Shown here: positions 40,399-51,481 of the stretch, in pieces
How positions within the stretch are numbered: position 1 is the stretch's first letter
How the letters are laid out: each line of letters opens with the position of its first letter
NCBI RefSeq assembly: GCF_001010285.1
Contig: NZ_CP011104.1
Location: forward strand, 3,534,001 to 3,598,000
DNA length: 64,000 nt
Direction of reading: 5' to 3'
From: Photorhabdus thracensis
GTDB lineage: Bacteria; Pseudomonadota; Gammaproteobacteria; Enterobacterales; Enterobacteriaceae
Notes under the pieces: generated by a model
Database searches by the model: none
What the model was told of the DNA's origin: nothing
Seen by the model: only the letters and a program-made list of their open reading frames with translations
Program-made: the position numbers and the translations under genes

Positions 40399-41283
40399 TC
40401 AGAACGTGTGGTACTCAAATTTACTACATCCTAGTACAGCAAGTGTGGATTGAGTTGCACTTTTTTGGGACAAATCGCTATTTTTTCCCTCAACTAATAC
40501 TGCTCTTTCGATAGCCAGACAATCACCACCAGAAATATTCATCAGGATCAGGGCAGCTTGCAATGGGGGTAAGCTTGGATTAAATGCAGCATTTTCTGCA
40601 TAACGTCCAGGATAGATTTTTCCATCTTTTCCCAGCAGTGCTATACCACTGTATGAATTGCTGTATGGGGCGTGGCTTCGGTTTGCCGCACCCAATGCGG
40701 TTAGTACAAGTTCATCAGGGGTTTCTATTTGATAACCATGATTAACCGGATCCATCAACAGGGTAGTGATACCCAGATCGTTTGGACCAAAGGAATCTGG
40801 CAAATAGTCACCTAATGTCAAAGGTTCTTGTTTTGGCAAGTGGATCTCTAATTGTGTGCCACTATTAAGTTCATTCATAAACTGGCGGCAGTGACCGCAT
40901 GGAGAGTAATTAACCGTGATAGATACCAGTTTTTTCTCGCCGCGTAACCAGGCGTGAGTAATAGCACATTGTTCAGCATGAATAGTTTGCTGTAATGGCA
41001 CATTGGTAAATTCCATATTTGCGCCGAAGTAGAGATTTCCGCTTGCGCCACGGGCAATTGCGCCGACATTAAAATGTGATATCGGAGCCAGGGAGCATGC
41101 TGCTGCGAGTGGCAGCAGGGCGATAGCCAATGTGTTATCGTCAAAGCCACAGGCTTTCTTGACCGATTCAGCTTGTTCAGCCGTGAACATGGCAGGAAAG
41201 TCGTCGTTTCCTGCATAGGGAAAAAGTGCATCCTGTAGTTTAGATGGCAACTGTGCCCAGATAGAGCGAAAGCGAGCTTGCAT
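40399..41283 (-). CDS. cdd: Cytidine deaminase Cdd
   Basis: A 294-residue two-domain deaminase, the same length as E. coli Cdd. The catalytic motif is TIHAEQCAI (His near 102, Glu 104), and the zinc cysteines are in SPCGHCRQF near 129-132. The C-terminal half repeats the fold without the zinc site. It salvages cytidine and deoxycytidine. GGAG precedes the ATG. The order yohJ-yohK-cdd is as in E. coli, though sanA, next in E. coli, is here beyond maeA. Confidence 0.95.
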   Translation of the reverse strand: MQARFRSIWAQLPSKLQDALFPYAGNDDFPAMFTAEQAESVKKACGFDDNTLAIALLPLAAACSLAPISHFNVGAIARGASGNLYFGANMEFTNVPLQQTIHAEQCAITHAWLRGEKKLVSITVNYSPCGHCRQFMNELNSGTQLEIHLPKQEPLTLGDYLPDSFGPNDLGITTLLMDPVNHGYQIETPDELVLTALGAANRSHAPYSNSYSGIALLGKDGKIYPGRYAENAAFNPSLPPLQAALILMNISGGDCLAIERAVLVEGKNSDLSQKSATQSTLAVLGCSKFEYHTF

Positions 41284-41423
41284 AGAATGATCTCCAAATT
41301 AACTTAAGATCATTCTAGATGCTCTGATTAGATTTTTAATGTGATAAATATCACAAAAATAATGAAAATTATGTAATTAAAGTTGGTAATTGAGAGATTT
41401 GTATCAAATTTTTCAACGGATAA

Positions 41424-42119
41424 TTAACTAAATAGATATAGCAGCACTGGGAATATAAAAGGGGCAGTCAGTGAAGTAATGATACCGCAGGTCATCAATG
41501 CTAATGAACTGTATGCGCCTTCAACAAAATTGACTTCTGTACAACGGGCGGTGCCTAAAGCATGTGATGCTGTTCCCATTGCCAAGCCGCGGGATGCTTT
41601 GGTTTTCACCTGCAAGAGATCGAACAGGCTATGACCAAATATTGCCCCAAGAATACCGACAAAAATGACGCAAGCGGCACTGATTGCCGGAATACCGCCA
41701 ATAGCATCTGCTACTGCCATTGCGATCGGTGTAGTGACTGATTTAGGCAGTATCGAGGCGGCCATTTCAGGTGTTGCGCCCATCCACAATGCAATAGCTG
41801 TGCCTGTAACCATAGCGACAATACTGCCGATAAAACAGACACTGATAATGGACTTCCATTGGGCGCGGATCTGGTGCAACTGTTCATATAAAGGAAATGC
41901 CAGCGCAACCACGGCGGGCTGGAGCAGATCATTAAGAATTCGGCTGCCGGCGAAATAGTGCTCATAAGGGGTATTGGTTATTAACAATATTGGAATCAGT
42001 ACAACGATAGAAACCAATAAGGGATTCAGAATAGGAATTTTGAATCTGAGTGAAAGTTTTCTGGCGGCGTAGAATACAATCAATGTTAATGGCAGTGACC
42101 ACCAAATGTGACTTAACAT
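41424..42119 (-). CDS. yohK: LrgB/CidB family membrane protein YohK
   Basis: A 231-residue membrane protein of the LrgB/CidB group with about seven spans, the same length as E. coli YohK. PKSVTTPIAM near 124-133 and GTASHALGTARC near 181-192 are typical. The family is paired with LrgA/CidA proteins and is linked to murein hydrolase control, or to glycolate or pyruvate-like transport in relatives. It starts 2 bases after yohJ, so the pair is cotranscribed. Confidence 0.92.
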   Translation of the reverse strand: MLSHIWWSLPLTLIVFYAARKLSLRFKIPILNPLLVSIVVLIPILLITNTPYEHYFAGSRILNDLLQPAVVALAFPLYEQLHQIRAQWKSIISVCFIGSIVAMVTGTAIALWMGATPEMAASILPKSVTTPIAMAVADAIGGIPAISAACVIFVGILGAIFGHSLFDLLQVKTKASRGLAMGTASHALGTARCTEVNFVEGAYSSLALMTCGIITSLTAPFIFPVLLYLFS

Positions 42120-42121
42120 AC

Positions 42122-42550
42122 TTATTTCTCTTGTTTTTCTTGTCTAGTCTTAACTTCTGATACAGAGCCAATGATTGAACGTTCGCGGTGAACATAATGG
42201 GAACTGTAAGCAACAATAATCATAACCATTGCGGTGCTGATCAGGCATGAAAGGACAATCGGTAATATCTGTTGGCTGAGTTGATCGTAATAATTCATAA
42301 CGCCTACACCAATAGGCAGAAACAGCAGGGTCATATTTCTCAGTAACAGACTGCAACCTGGTTTTGCCCAGCGGGCAGGAATCAATTGAAAAGCCAATAA
42401 GACAAACAATATCAACATACCGATAATGCTGCCGGGGACTGCGATGGGTAACAGAGCAGAGATGGCATTGCCTGCCAACAAACACAGATAAATCAGTACA
42501 AATGCTCGCAGGTACTGCCAACCTATAATCAGTACTTCACGAAACGACAT
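42122..42550 (-). CDS. yohJ: LrgA/CidA family membrane protein YohJ
   Basis: A 142-residue holin-like membrane protein of the LrgA/CidA group with four spans. [29 protein letters not shown] and [15 protein letters not shown] are family stretches. The ATG at 42550 is chosen because AGGA precedes it and it aligns with the E. coli protein (132); an upstream codon at 42589 would add 13 residues. The C-terminal tail is about 10 residues longer than in E. coli. First gene of the yohJK pair. Confidence 0.9.
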   Translation of the reverse strand: MSFREVLIIGWQYLRAFVLIYLCLLAGNAISALLPIAVPGSIIGMLILFVLLAFQLIPARWAKPGCSLLLRNMTLLFLPIGVGVMNYYDQLSQQILPIVLSCLISTAMVMIIVAYSSHYVHRERSIIGSVSEVKTRQEKQEK

Positions 42551-42621
42551 AATAAAATTCCTAATTCCAGTGAGGAATTCATCATACAATTAACCCTGGG
42601 AATGTGCCATAGATCACATTC

Positions 42622-42654
42622 AAAAAAAGCGGGGACCATTGTTGATCCCCGCTT
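42622..42654 (-). terminator. Rho-independent terminator of metG
   Basis: AAGCGGGGA and TCCCCGCTT form a perfect 9-bp stem with a 10-base loop. On the minus strand the right arm runs into seven T. It lies 28 bases after the metG stop. Confidence 0.93.
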
Positions 42655-42682
42655 GTAAGATATATTGGCAATAAATTGACTG

Positions 42683-44710
42683 TTATTTCACCTGCATACC
42701 CGGTTGTGCGCCACTGTCAGGACTGAGCAGGAAGATATCTTTTCCGCCAGGCCCAGCAGCCATCACCATTCCTTCAGAAATACCGAAGCGCATTTTACGC
42801 GGAGCCAAGTTAGCAACCATTATAGTTAAACGGCCATCCAGTGCTTTTGGATCAGGGTAGCTGGAGCGGATACCAGAAAATACCTGGCGGGTTTCACCAC
42901 CAAGATCCAGCGTCAGCTTCAGCAGCTTATCTGAGCCTTCTACAAAATCAGCCTGTTTGATAAGGGCGACGCGCATATCAACTTTGGCGAAATCATCAAA
43001 AGTGATTGTCTCCTGAATCGGATCTTCTGCCAGTGGACCGCTGACTTTTTGTGGTGCATTGATGCTTTCTTTAGACGCAGTAACCATCGCATCGACTTTA
43101 TCCATATCAATGCGGTTAAACAGGGTCTTAAAGGTGGAAACCTGATGATCCAGCAGAGGTTGTTCAATACCATTCCAGATCAGTTCTGTATTCAGGAAAG
43201 CTTCTGCGCGTTTTGCCAGACTTGGCAAAACCGGTTTCAGGAAAGTCATCAGAACGCGGAACAGGTTGATGCCCATTGAACAGATAGCTTGAAGATCCGC
43301 ATCGCGGCCTTCTTCTTTTGCCACAACCCACGGAGCCTGCTCATCCACATAACGGTTTGCCAAATCAGCCAATGCCATGATTTCACGGATTGCTTTACTG
43401 AATTCGCGATTGTTGAACTCTTCTTCAATCACTTTCGCGCCATCAATAAACTTCTGGTAAAGCGCTGGATCAGCCAGTTTATCCGCCAGCTTGCCATTAA
43501 AGCGTTTATTGATGAAACCCGCGTTACGGGAAGCCAGGTTAACAACTTTATTAACGATATCGCTGTTAACACGCTGAACAAAATCTTCCAGGTTCAGGTC
43601 GATATCATCAATACGGGAAGAGAGTTTGGCCGCATAGTAATAACGTAGGCAATCTGCATCCAGATGATCCAGATAAGTGCTGGCTTTGATAAACGTACCG
43701 CGGGATTTGGACATTTTCGTGCCGTTGACGGTGACGTAGCCGTGAACAAACAGATTTGTTGGCTTACGGTAACCGCTGCCTTCCAGCATGGCAGGCCAGA
43801 ACAGGCTGTGGAAATAGACAATGTCTTTACCAATAAAGTGATAAAGATCGGCGGTGGAATCTTTTGCCCAGAACTCATCAAAGCTTAGATTGCCGCGTTT
43901 GTCACACAGGTTTTGGAAAGAACCCATATAGCCGATAGGCGCATCCAGCCAGACATAGAAATATTTGCCTGGTGCATCAGGAATTTCAAAACCAAAATAA
44001 GGTGCATCACGGGTGATATCCCACTGCTGTAAGCCGGATTCAAACCATTCCTGCATCTTGTTAGCAACCTGTTCCTGTAATGCGCCGGAACGGGTCCATG
44101 CTTGTAACATGTCACTGAATGCAGGCAGATCGAAGAAAAAGTGCTCGGATTCACGCATTTCTGGCGTTGCACCGGAGACAACAGAACGTGGGTTAGTCAG
44201 TTCTGTTGGGCTGTAAGTTGAACCGCAAACTTCACAGTTATCGCCATATTGATCTTCTGCCTTGCATTTTGGGCAGGAGCCTTTTACAAAGCGATCAGGC
44301 AGAAACATCCCTTTCTCAGGATCGTATAACTGAGAAATAGTGCGGTTCTTAATGTGGCCGTTCTTTTTCAGCGCCAGATAGATTTCAGTTGATAATTCCT
44401 GGTTCTCTCTGCTGTGTGTAGAGTGATAGTTATCATAGCTGATTGAAAAGCCAGTAAAATCCTGATGATGCTCCTGGTTCACGGCGGCGATCATCTCTTC
44501 GGGAGCAATACCCATTTGCTGTGCTTTCAGCATGATTGGTGTTCCGTGAGCGTCATCGGCGCAGATAAAGTGAACCTCTTTGCCGCGCATTCGCTGAAAA
44601 CGGACCCAAATATCTGCCTGGATATGTTCCAGCATGTGACCAAGATGGATTGGACCGTTAGCATATGGCAACGCACACGTCACCAATAATTTTTTTGCGA
44701 CTTGAGACAT
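42683..44710 (-). CDS. metG: Methionyl-tRNA synthetase MetG
   Basis: A 675-residue class I synthetase (E. coli 677). [12 protein letters not shown] near 14-25 holds the HIGH motif, four zinc cysteines are in [18 protein letters not shown], and KMSKSRG near 333 is the second signature. The C-terminal 110 residues form the tRNA-binding, dimerising domain ([21 protein letters not shown]). It charges both initiator and elongator tRNA-Met. It is divergent from mrp, as in E. coli. Confidence 0.97.
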   Translation of the reverse strand: MSQVAKKLLVTCALPYANGPIHLGHMLEHIQADIWVRFQRMRGKEVHFICADDAHGTPIMLKAQQMGIAPEEMIAAVNQEHHQDFTGFSISYDNYHSTHSRENQELSTEIYLALKKNGHIKNRTISQLYDPEKGMFLPDRFVKGSCPKCKAEDQYGDNCEVCGSTYSPTELTNPRSVVSGATPEMRESEHFFFDLPAFSDMLQAWTRSGALQEQVANKMQEWFESGLQQWDITRDAPYFGFEIPDAPGKYFYVWLDAPIGYMGSFQNLCDKRGNLSFDEFWAKDSTADLYHFIGKDIVYFHSLFWPAMLEGSGYRKPTNLFVHGYVTVNGTKMSKSRGTFIKASTYLDHLDADCLRYYYAAKLSSRIDDIDLNLEDFVQRVNSDIVNKVVNLASRNAGFINKRFNGKLADKLADPALYQKFIDGAKVIEEEFNNREFSKAIREIMALADLANRYVDEQAPWVVAKEEGRDADLQAICSMGINLFRVLMTFLKPVLPSLAKRAEAFLNTELIWNGIEQPLLDHQVSTFKTLFNRIDMDKVDAMVTASKESINAPQKVSGPLAEDPIQETITFDDFAKVDMRVALIKQADFVEGSDKLLKLTLDLGGETRQVFSGIRSSYPDPKALDGRLTIMVANLAPRKMRFGISEGMVMAAGPGGKDIFLLSPDSGAQPGMQVK

Positions 44711-44932
44711 AGTAAGGATCTGACTTCCAATAAATGAAAAGGGAGTTTGATGTTACCTGATCAAAAAAATTGTCGCTAGGGTAACTCTTGATCTTCGCGG
44801 GTTTTATTGGATAAAAATTGAATCAGTGAGTGAGAAGTGGGTTTTTATTGCTGACCTTATCCGAACTCATTGGGTTCTGTTATGATGAAAGAATGGCTTT
44901 TATAGTTAATCATGATAATCAAAGGAGCCGGG

Positions 44933-46045
44933 ATGAGCGCAAAATCCCCCGAGCAGACCAATCCTGACCTGCTGAAATCTCAGGTAACAAAAATACTTGC
45001 TACCTTTACACATCTGACACTGGAACGCGATTTGACAGCTCTGAAAGCACTGCATCACTGTACGATGCTTGATGAGGTTCTGCACATTGAATTGATAATG
45101 CCGTTTGTCTGGCAGCGTGGTTTTGAAGCTCTGAAAGAGGCGACAACGCAAAAATTGCAGTCAGTGACCGGGGCAAAATCTGTTGCGTGGAAATTGAACC
45201 ATGATATCAGCACATTACGCCGCGCTAACGATTTGCCGGGAATTAATGGTGTCCGTAATATTTTGGCTGTCAGCTCAGGTAAAGGTGGCGTGGGTAAATC
45301 CAGCACTGCGGTAAACCTGGCATTGGCGTTGGCTCAGGAAGGGGCCAAAGTCGGTATTCTGGATGCGGATATCTACGGTCCTTCGGTTCCGAGCATGTTG
45401 GGAACCACCAAAGAACGCCCAACTTCCCCGGATGGGCAGCATATGGCGCCTATTATGACTCATGGCCTTGCCACTAACTCGATTGGCTATCTGGTGACGG
45501 ATGACAATGCCATGGTATGGCGTGGCCCGATGGCCAGCAAGGCATTGATGCAGATGCTACAGGATACATTATGGCCGGATCTTGATTATCTGGTTATTGA
45601 TATGCCACCGGGAACCGGTGATATTCAGCTTACGTTGTCGCAAAACATCCCGGTCACGGGGGCGCTGGTAGTGACAACGCCTCAAGATATCGCCTTAATT
45701 GATGCGATGAAAGGCATTGTCATGTTCCAAAAAGTGAAAGTTCCTGTACTGGGGATCGTTGAAAACATGAGTGCGCATATTTGCGGCAACTGTGGTCACC
45801 TGGAGCCTATTTTTGGTACTGGCGGGGCGGAAAAACTGGCCGCTAAATATCATTGCAAACTGTTGGGACAAGTTCCTCTGCATATTTCGTTACGTGAAGA
45901 TCTTGACCGTGGAGAGCCTACTGTTATCAGCAATCCTGATAGTGAATTCACGGATATTTACCGGGAAATTGCGGCAAATATTTCTGCACAGATGTACTGG
46001 CAGGGTGAGAAGATACCGACCGAGATCTCGTTTCGCGCTGTTTAA
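44933..46045 (+). CDS. mrp: Iron-sulfur cluster carrier Mrp (ApbC)
   Basis: A 370-residue P-loop ATPase (E. coli Mrp 369). SSGKGGVGKSST near 110-121 is the deviant Walker A of the MinD/Mrp class, ILDADIYGPS follows, and CGNC near 284-287 binds the bridging iron-sulfur cluster. The N-terminal 80 residues are the MIP18-like domain. It carries and transfers [4Fe-4S] clusters. The ATG at 44933 follows AGGAG; a codon at 44912 is open but unsupported. Confidence 0.95.
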   Translation: MSAKSPEQTNPDLLKSQVTKILATFTHLTLERDLTALKALHHCTMLDEVLHIELIMPFVWQRGFEALKEATTQKLQSVTGAKSVAWKLNHDISTLRRANDLPGINGVRNILAVSSGKGGVGKSSTAVNLALALAQEGAKVGILDADIYGPSVPSMLGTTKERPTSPDGQHMAPIMTHGLATNSIGYLVTDDNAMVWRGPMASKALMQMLQDTLWPDLDYLVIDMPPGTGDIQLTLSQNIPVTGALVVTTPQDIALIDAMKGIVMFQKVKVPVLGIVENMSAHICGNCGHLEPIFGTGGAEKLAAKYHCKLLGQVPLHISLREDLDRGEPTVISNPDSEFTDIYREIAANISAQMYWQGEKIPTEISFRAV

Positions 46046-46073
46046 TACCCATTTGCCATATTCGATTAGTCGT

Positions 46074-46106
46074 AACGGGTTATGATATTTTCATTACCCG
46101 TTTTTT
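46074..46106 (+). terminator. Rho-independent terminator of mrp
   Basis: AACGGGT and ACCCGTT form the outer 7-bp stem, with ATGA/TCAT pairing inside, followed by six T. It lies 29 bases after the mrp stop. Confidence 0.92.
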
Positions 46107-46159
46107 GCGTATTGAAGAAAGAATTCTTTTCAGATTCATATCTGTTGCATGGTTTTTAT

Positions 46160-46176
46160 GCGAAACGCTTCGAAAA
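46160..46176. promoter_or_regulatory. 17-bp motif shared with the ybhL upstream region
   Basis: GCGAAACGCTTCGAAAA, identical to 1348-1364. It lies 122 bases before udk. A perfect TATAAT at 46225-46230 could be the udk -10 box, which would put the motif just upstream of the promoter, an activator-like place. Confidence 0.45.
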
Positions 46177-46297
46177 AAATGAGACTTAATCTTGTTTACA
46201 CTGGAACAGATATCATTAACTCCCTATAATCTCGCCCGACTTAGCACTCTTAGGTGCTTTGTTCCCCATTTTTTCTAGAATCAGGTTAATCTCTATT

Positions 46298-46939
46298 ATG
46301 GCTGACGAAGCACATCAGTGCACAATTGTAGGAATTTCCGGTGCATCTGCCTCAGGTAAAAGTCTCATTGCGAATACACTTTACCGTGAATTACGCGCTC
46401 AGGTTGGTGATCACAACATCGGTATTATCCCAGAAGATTGTTACTATAAAGACCAAAGCGATCTATCAATGGAAGAGCGTTATAAGACCAATTATGACCA
46501 CCCAAGTTCCATGGATCACAATCTGCTCTTTTCTCACCTGCAAGATGTGAAAGCCGGTAAATCAATTGAATTACCACAGTATGATTATGTCGCGCATACC
46601 CGCAAGTCAGAATCGATTCATTTTGCGCCGAAAAGAGTTATTATTCTGGAAGGTATTCTGCTATTGACGGATAAGCGCTTGCGCCAGGAGATGGACTTCT
46701 CTATTTTCATTGATACCCCGTTGGATATTTGCCTTATGCGTCGTATTAAACGGGATGTTAATGAACGGGGGCGTTCTCTGGATTCTGTGATTGAGCAATA
46801 TCATAAAACTGTACGTCCAATGTTTCTGCAATTTATTGAGCCATCAAAACAATATGCAGATATTATTGTGCCGCGCGGGGGTAAAAACCGCGTAGCGATT
46901 GATGTGCTGAAAGCCAAAATTGGTCAGTTCTGCGAATAA
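46298..46939 (+). CDS. udk: Uridine kinase Udk
   Basis: A 213-residue kinase, the same length as E. coli Udk, which phosphorylates uridine and cytidine with [11 protein letters not shown] near 16-23 is the P-loop, and [11 protein letters not shown] and [12 protein letters not shown] are family stretches. The ATG at 46298 is taken over one at 46259 by comparison with E. coli. No strong ribosome site is visible. It is followed by dcd after 55 bases, the same order as in E. coli. Confidence 0.95.
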   Translation: MADEAHQCTIVGISGASASGKSLIANTLYRELRAQVGDHNIGIIPEDCYYKDQSDLSMEERYKTNYDHPSSMDHNLLFSHLQDVKAGKSIELPQYDYVAHTRKSESIHFAPKRVIILEGILLLTDKRLRQEMDFSIFIDTPLDICLMRRIKRDVNERGRSLDSVIEQYHKTVRPMFLQFIEPSKQYADIIVPRGGKNRVAIDVLKAKIGQFCE

Positions 46940-46994
46940 TAAAACTTTGCTTGTCAGGCATTGATAAGCATCATCGTATTTGAGAGGGAAAAGA

Positions 46995-47576
46995 ATGCGA
47001 CTCTGTGACCGTGACATTATTAAATGGCTTGATGAAGGTAAATTGGTCATTTCTCCGCGTCCGCCGATTGAACGAATTAACGGGGCAACGGCTGATGTGC
47101 GCCTTGGAAATCAGTTTCGTGTTTTCCGTGGTCATACTGCCGCGTATATTGATTTGAGTGGCCCAAAAGATGAAGTGAGCGCTGCCCTTGATCGCGTGAT
47201 GAGCGATGAAATTATCCTGCCTGACGATGAGGTTTTTTTCCTCCACCCCGGAGAGTTGGCACTGGCTGTCACTCTGGAATCCGTCACATTGCCTGATGAT
47301 TTGGTGGGCTGGCTTGATGGACGTTCTTCTCTTGCCCGTCTTGGATTGATGGTGCATGTGACGGCGCACCGCATCGATCCGGGCTGGCATGGTCAAATTG
47401 TTCTCGAATTCTATAATTCGGGTAAATTGCCTCTGGCGCTGCGTCCGGGTATGGTGATCGGTGCTTTAAGTTTTGAACTGTTATCTGGCCCGGCTGATCG
47501 TCCATATAATCGTCGTCAGGATGCAAAATATAAAAACCAGCAAGGTGCGGTGGGTAGCCGTATTGATGAAGATTAA
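46995..47576 (+). CDS. dcd: dCTP deaminase Dcd
   Basis: A 193-residue enzyme, the same length as in E. coli, turning dCTP into dUTP for thymidylate synthesis. The catalytic region [20 protein letters not shown] near 110-129 and [11 protein letters not shown] are clear. GAGGG precedes the ATG at 46995; an open start at 46980 lacks one. It lies between udk and asmA and is probably cotranscribed with udk. Confidence 0.96.
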   Translation: MRLCDRDIIKWLDEGKLVISPRPPIERINGATADVRLGNQFRVFRGHTAAYIDLSGPKDEVSAALDRVMSDEIILPDDEVFFLHPGELALAVTLESVTLPDDLVGWLDGRSSLARLGLMVHVTAHRIDPGWHGQIVLEFYNSGKLPLALRPGMVIGALSFELLSGPADRPYNRRQDAKYKNQQGAVGSRIDED

Positions 47577-47630
47577 TGTTTTTATCGGTTACTGAGTCGC
47601 ATTTACTGCTTTAATAAAGCTGAGGAAGTC

Positions 47631-49478
47631 ATGAAAAGATTACTGACGACACTGGTTATTTTGCTGGTCGTGATTATTAGCGGTTTGGCGGCATTAGTCA
47701 TGTTAGTGAACCCGAATGACTTTCGTGCTTATATGGTTAAGCAGGTGCAAAAGAAGAGTGGCTATCAGCTTGTTCTGCAAGACGGTATGCGCTGGCATGT
47801 CTGGCCAAAACTCAGCATTATTACCGGGCGCATGTCATTGACTGCACCGGGAGCGGCGCAGCCGGCAGTGACGGCAGAAAATATGCGCCTGGATGTGGAG
47901 TTGTGGCCACTGCTTTCCCATCAGCTTGCAGTTAAAGAGGTGATGTTAAAAGGGGCAGTGTTGCGATTAACCCCGGAAAGCAAAGTTCAGGAAAAAGGGA
48001 ATGCCCCTGTTGCACCGAAAGGGAATCCAGCAAATCCTGTCGCTAAGGGGGAACGCTGGAAACTTGATATTGCCAGAATTAAAGTCGCTGATAGTTTACT
48101 TATCTGGCAAAACGATGATCACGCTCAGTTGAATGTCCGCGATATTAATCTGCTCATGAAACGGGGTGATCAAAACCATATCAGTGTGGAATTGAGCAGT
48201 AAGGTCAGTAAGAATCAGCAAGAACTGGTTTTTAATCTTAATGCAAATGTAGACATTTCTGGTTATCCATATCGTGTTGCCGGTAATATTGATTCTTTCG
48301 ATTATCAGCTTCAGGGGGTAGGTATACCCACGGCAGGGATTAGTGGTTCGGGAAAAGTGAATGCTGTTTATCAGGAAAAAACGGCAGATGAACCACAAAC
48401 AATCTCTCTACAGGCACTGAATTTCACTGCTAATGAGAGTGAACTGCATGGCAGTATAAAGGCAATATTAGGTGCTCACCCTGATTATCAGATAAATTTA
48501 TCTTCCCAAAAATTGAATTTAGATAATCTGGTGGGGTGGGATTTGCTTCCTGAAGATAATTCAGAAGCTAAACGCCATTACCGGATAGAGAATAGTTCAG
48601 CTAAACCAGTGATTGCGGTTTCGAGCCCAGAACAGCTTGATTATAGCGCCGCATTTTTGAATGATTTTGATGCCGGTGTTACTGTTAATGCGAACAAATT
48701 TATTTATCGGGGGATGGAAATCGATGACCTGATATTTAAAGCCGCGAGTAATGAAGGTATTGCCGAAATTTCTGTTCTGAGTGGGAAATTATTTGGTGGT
48801 CATTTCTCCCTTCCAACCATTCTGGATGCAACAGGCAATCAACTTAAATTACATACCAAGCCTTTACTGCAAGATATAGAACTGGAACCCGTACTCAAAG
48901 CATTTTCTTTACCACTGGCATTTAGTGGTAAATTCAATCTGAATGGCGATCTTTTTGGTAAAGGATATGATGGTTATGCTATTTCGCATATTTGGCATGG
49001 TGATCTTAATTTCAGTTTAGTTAATGCCAAAATGTATGGATTGAATATTTCCCAATTGATCCAGCAGTCCGTTGCTCGTGCAACGAATAAAGTGAATATT
49101 CCTGATGATATGAATAACTTTACCCGTGCCAAAAGGCTTGATATTAAAGCAGTACTTAATCGGGGTGATGTAAAAATCAGTCAGCTTCATGCCGTATCCG
49201 AGTTGCTAAATATTGACGGCCAGGGTGAGGCCAACCTGCTTAAACAAGATGTTGATGTCGCCTTAAAAGTGCAGGTAACACAAGGGTGGGATGCAGATGA
49301 TGAATGGGTGCGCCGTTTGCGCAAACTGAAAGTACCACTGCGGGTTTATGGTAATTGGAGTCATCTGAAATACAACCTTGATATTGAGCAATTGCTGCGT
49401 AATGAGCTGGAGAACAAAGCAAAGCAGGCTATCAATGATTGGGTTGAACGTAATAGCAATAGTAATAAAGAACGATAG
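47631..49478 (+). CDS. asmA: AsmA-family envelope protein
   Basis: A 615-residue protein (E. coli AsmA 617) with an N-terminal signal anchor (about 4-26), a long beta-strand-rich periplasmic body, and the C-terminal AsmA domain (RLDIKAVLNRGDVKISQLHAVS, in part). AsmA-like proteins form bridges that carry phospholipid or affect LPS levels between membranes. GAGG precedes the ATG. The segment 115-140 is rich in Pro, Lys and Asn and looks like a linker. Order dcd-asmA-yegH (yegH reversed) is as in E. coli. Confidence 0.94.
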   Translation: MKRLLTTLVILLVVIISGLAALVMLVNPNDFRAYMVKQVQKKSGYQLVLQDGMRWHVWPKLSIITGRMSLTAPGAAQPAVTAENMRLDVELWPLLSHQLAVKEVMLKGAVLRLTPESKVQEKGNAPVAPKGNPANPVAKGERWKLDIARIKVADSLLIWQNDDHAQLNVRDINLLMKRGDQNHISVELSSKVSKNQQELVFNLNANVDISGYPYRVAGNIDSFDYQLQGVGIPTAGISGSGKVNAVYQEKTADEPQTISLQALNFTANESELHGSIKAILGAHPDYQINLSSQKLNLDNLVGWDLLPEDNSEAKRHYRIENSSAKPVIAVSSPEQLDYSAAFLNDFDAGVTVNANKFIYRGMEIDDLIFKAASNEGIAEISVLSGKLFGGHFSLPTILDATGNQLKLHTKPLLQDIELEPVLKAFSLPLAFSGKFNLNGDLFGKGYDGYAISHIWHGDLNFSLVNAKMYGLNISQLIQQSVARATNKVNIPDDMNNFTRAKRLDIKAVLNRGDVKISQLHAVSELLNIDGQGEANLLKQDVDVALKVQVTQGWDADDEWVRRLRKLKVPLRVYGNWSHLKYNLDIEQLLRNELENKAKQAINDWVERNSNSNKER

Positions 49479-49480
49479 AA

Positions 49481-49508
49481 CGCTCTGGTGCATCCGGAGC
49501 GCTTTGTT
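49481..49508 (+). terminator. Terminator of asmA
   Basis: CGCTCTGG and CCGGAGCG pair over 8 bp with one G-U pair and a small loop, followed by CTTTGTTG. It lies 2 bases after the asmA stop. Confidence 0.6.
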
Positions 49509-49662
49509 GAACCATTGAAGTTTGCTGGGTTAAACTGCGAAGTTATAATGAATGCCGTCAAGGAACTCAACGCCCCGGTACAGTTCATCAGAACTGACCG
49601 GGCTTTTATTTTATTCCCGGAGGAAAATAAGAACTTGGTGATGCTGGTGAAATAGCGCCGGG

Positions 49663-51234
49663 TTATTCTTTATCTTCTTCCTCTGAAACCAATGGCGTAA
49701 TTTTTACCTTATTAATTCGGTGACTAGTGACTTCCAATGGCTCAAACAGATAATTATCAATCTGCAATTGCTCACCTTGTTGTGGAATATGTTGTGAATG
49801 CTCCATCAATAAGCCTGCTAAGGTTTGATATTCACGCTTCTCATCGAGTTGCAAAGGAACATAAAGGATCAAATCATCCAGCGGCATATAACCATTGGCA
49901 ATCCAGCAGCCATTTTCAGTCGTTTGAATATCATGACGGGCATCAGTTTCTTCGCCATCTACCGGCAGATTACCCGCGATAGTTTCCATGACATCGGTCA
50001 GAGTAACAACACCTTCCACAGAACCAAATTCATCGACGACAAACGCGAAGTGAGTCTGTGCCTGGCGGAACTGTTCCAACGCCTGAAGTAGGGAAAGCTG
50101 CTCAGGGAAAATCAGCGGTTGTTTTATCAACGAATGCAAATCAAAAGGTTGCTGGTTGAGTTGTTGATTCAGTAAATCAATGACATGGACAACACCTAAT
50201 GGTTCGTCACTGACATTTTCATCTGTCACGACAATACGTGTGTGAGGGCTTTTACTCAGTATTTGTGTCAGATTTTCTGCCGGTGCATTGATATCAAGGT
50301 ACTCCACGTCGTGGCGTGAGGTCATGATACTGTTGACGTTACGCTGCGCCATACCCAAAACTCTGGCAATCATCTGGCGTTCTTGTGGATCAAACACTTC
50401 CTGATTATCAGAAATCAGATTAGATGTATGGTTATCCAATTCTGCCTTTTCATGTTTACCACTGAGGATACGCAAAACCGCCTCCGCTGTTCTTTCACGC
50501 AGTGAGCGGGAAGCAGTAAGAAATCTGCGGCGGTTAAATTGAGCGAACTGGTTTAGGGACTCAATCATAATTGAGAAGCCGATGGCGGCATACAAGTAAC
50601 CTTTTGGTATGTGATAACCAAAACCTTCGGCAACCAGACTAAAACCAATCATCAGTAAGAAGCTCAGACAGAGAATAACGATGGTTGGATGAGCATTGAC
50701 GAAGGTTGTTAACGGCTTACTTGCCAGTATCATCAGGAACATCGCGATGGTTACCGCGGCGATCATGATACCAATATTATCAACCATACCGACAGCAGTA
50801 ATCACTGAGTCCAGAGAGAAGACGGCATCAAGGACAATGATCTGCGCGACAACCGTCCAAAATTTAGACGTTTTGCGTTGTTGTCCTGAGTGTGCATCTT
50901 TGCCTTCCAGTCGTTCGTTTAGCTCCATAGTCGCTTTGAATAGCAAGAAAAGGCCACCCACCAGCATAATCAGGTCACGGGCACTGAATGGATGTTCCCA
51001 AAGCGTAATTAATGGATTAGTTAGCGTTATCAGCCAGGAGAGACTAAAAAGCAACACGACACGCATCAGTAGTGCACAGGTCAACCCTGTGATACGCGCT
51101 TTGTCTCTTAGTTTTTCAGGAAGTTTATCTGCCAGAATGGCAATAAAGACCAAGTTGTCGATTCCGAGGACAATTTCTAGAACGATAAGAGTAACCAGTC
51201 CAGCCCATATCGTCGGATCTGCGATCCATTCCAT
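49663..51234 (-). CDS. yegH: TerC/CBS/CorC-domain membrane protein YegH
   Basis: A 523-residue protein (E. coli YegH 527). The first 240 residues form a TerC-type membrane domain ([31 protein letters not shown]). Two CBS domains follow at about 300-420 ([20 protein letters not shown]), and a CorC/HlyC domain closes the protein. TerC relatives move metal ions, often manganese; the role of YegH is not known. The ribosome site AAGGT is 14 bases before the ATG, rather far. It is divergent from gnd. Confidence 0.92.
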   Translation of the reverse strand: MEWIADPTIWAGLVTLIVLEIVLGIDNLVFIAILADKLPEKLRDKARITGLTCALLMRVVLLFSLSWLITLTNPLITLWEHPFSARDLIMLVGGLFLLFKATMELNERLEGKDAHSGQQRKTSKFWTVVAQIIVLDAVFSLDSVITAVGMVDNIGIMIAAVTIAMFLMILASKPLTTFVNAHPTIVILCLSFLLMIGFSLVAEGFGYHIPKGYLYAAIGFSIMIESLNQFAQFNRRRFLTASRSLRERTAEAVLRILSGKHEKAELDNHTSNLISDNQEVFDPQERQMIARVLGMAQRNVNSIMTSRHDVEYLDINAPAENLTQILSKSPHTRIVVTDENVSDEPLGVVHVIDLLNQQLNQQPFDLHSLIKQPLIFPEQLSLLQALEQFRQAQTHFAFVVDEFGSVEGVVTLTDVMETIAGNLPVDGEETDARHDIQTTENGCWIANGYMPLDDLILYVPLQLDEKREYQTLAGLLMEHSQHIPQQGEQLQIDNYLFEPLEVTSHRINKVKITPLVSEEEDKE

Positions 51235-51427
51235 ACAGTTTGTTTTACCTTCTTAATATGACGGCTTATGCCGAACAATGAATAATGGGCATTGACTCAT
51301 CAAATTTCAATAGTTGATTTTTCATCTGAGGAAGTTTTTTTCAAAAAATAAGTTATGGCGATATTGATAGCACCAATAACTATCCACTGAGCCTAATCCT
51401 GAGTTAACATGTGATCACATTAACAAA

Positions 51428-51455
51428 TTGCATACTAATGATAATTAGTGTGCAA
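51428..51455. promoter_or_regulatory. 28-base palindrome upstream of gnd
   Basis: TTGCATACTAAT and ATTAGTGTGCAA are arms with one mismatch around GATA, 26 bases before the gnd ATG. Twelve bases upstream is a second palindrome, ATGTGATCACAT. The long one overlaps the likely promoter, so a repressor site is plausible. Confidence 0.5.
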
Positions 51456-51481
51456 GTATTATCATCAGACAGGAGTTATTC

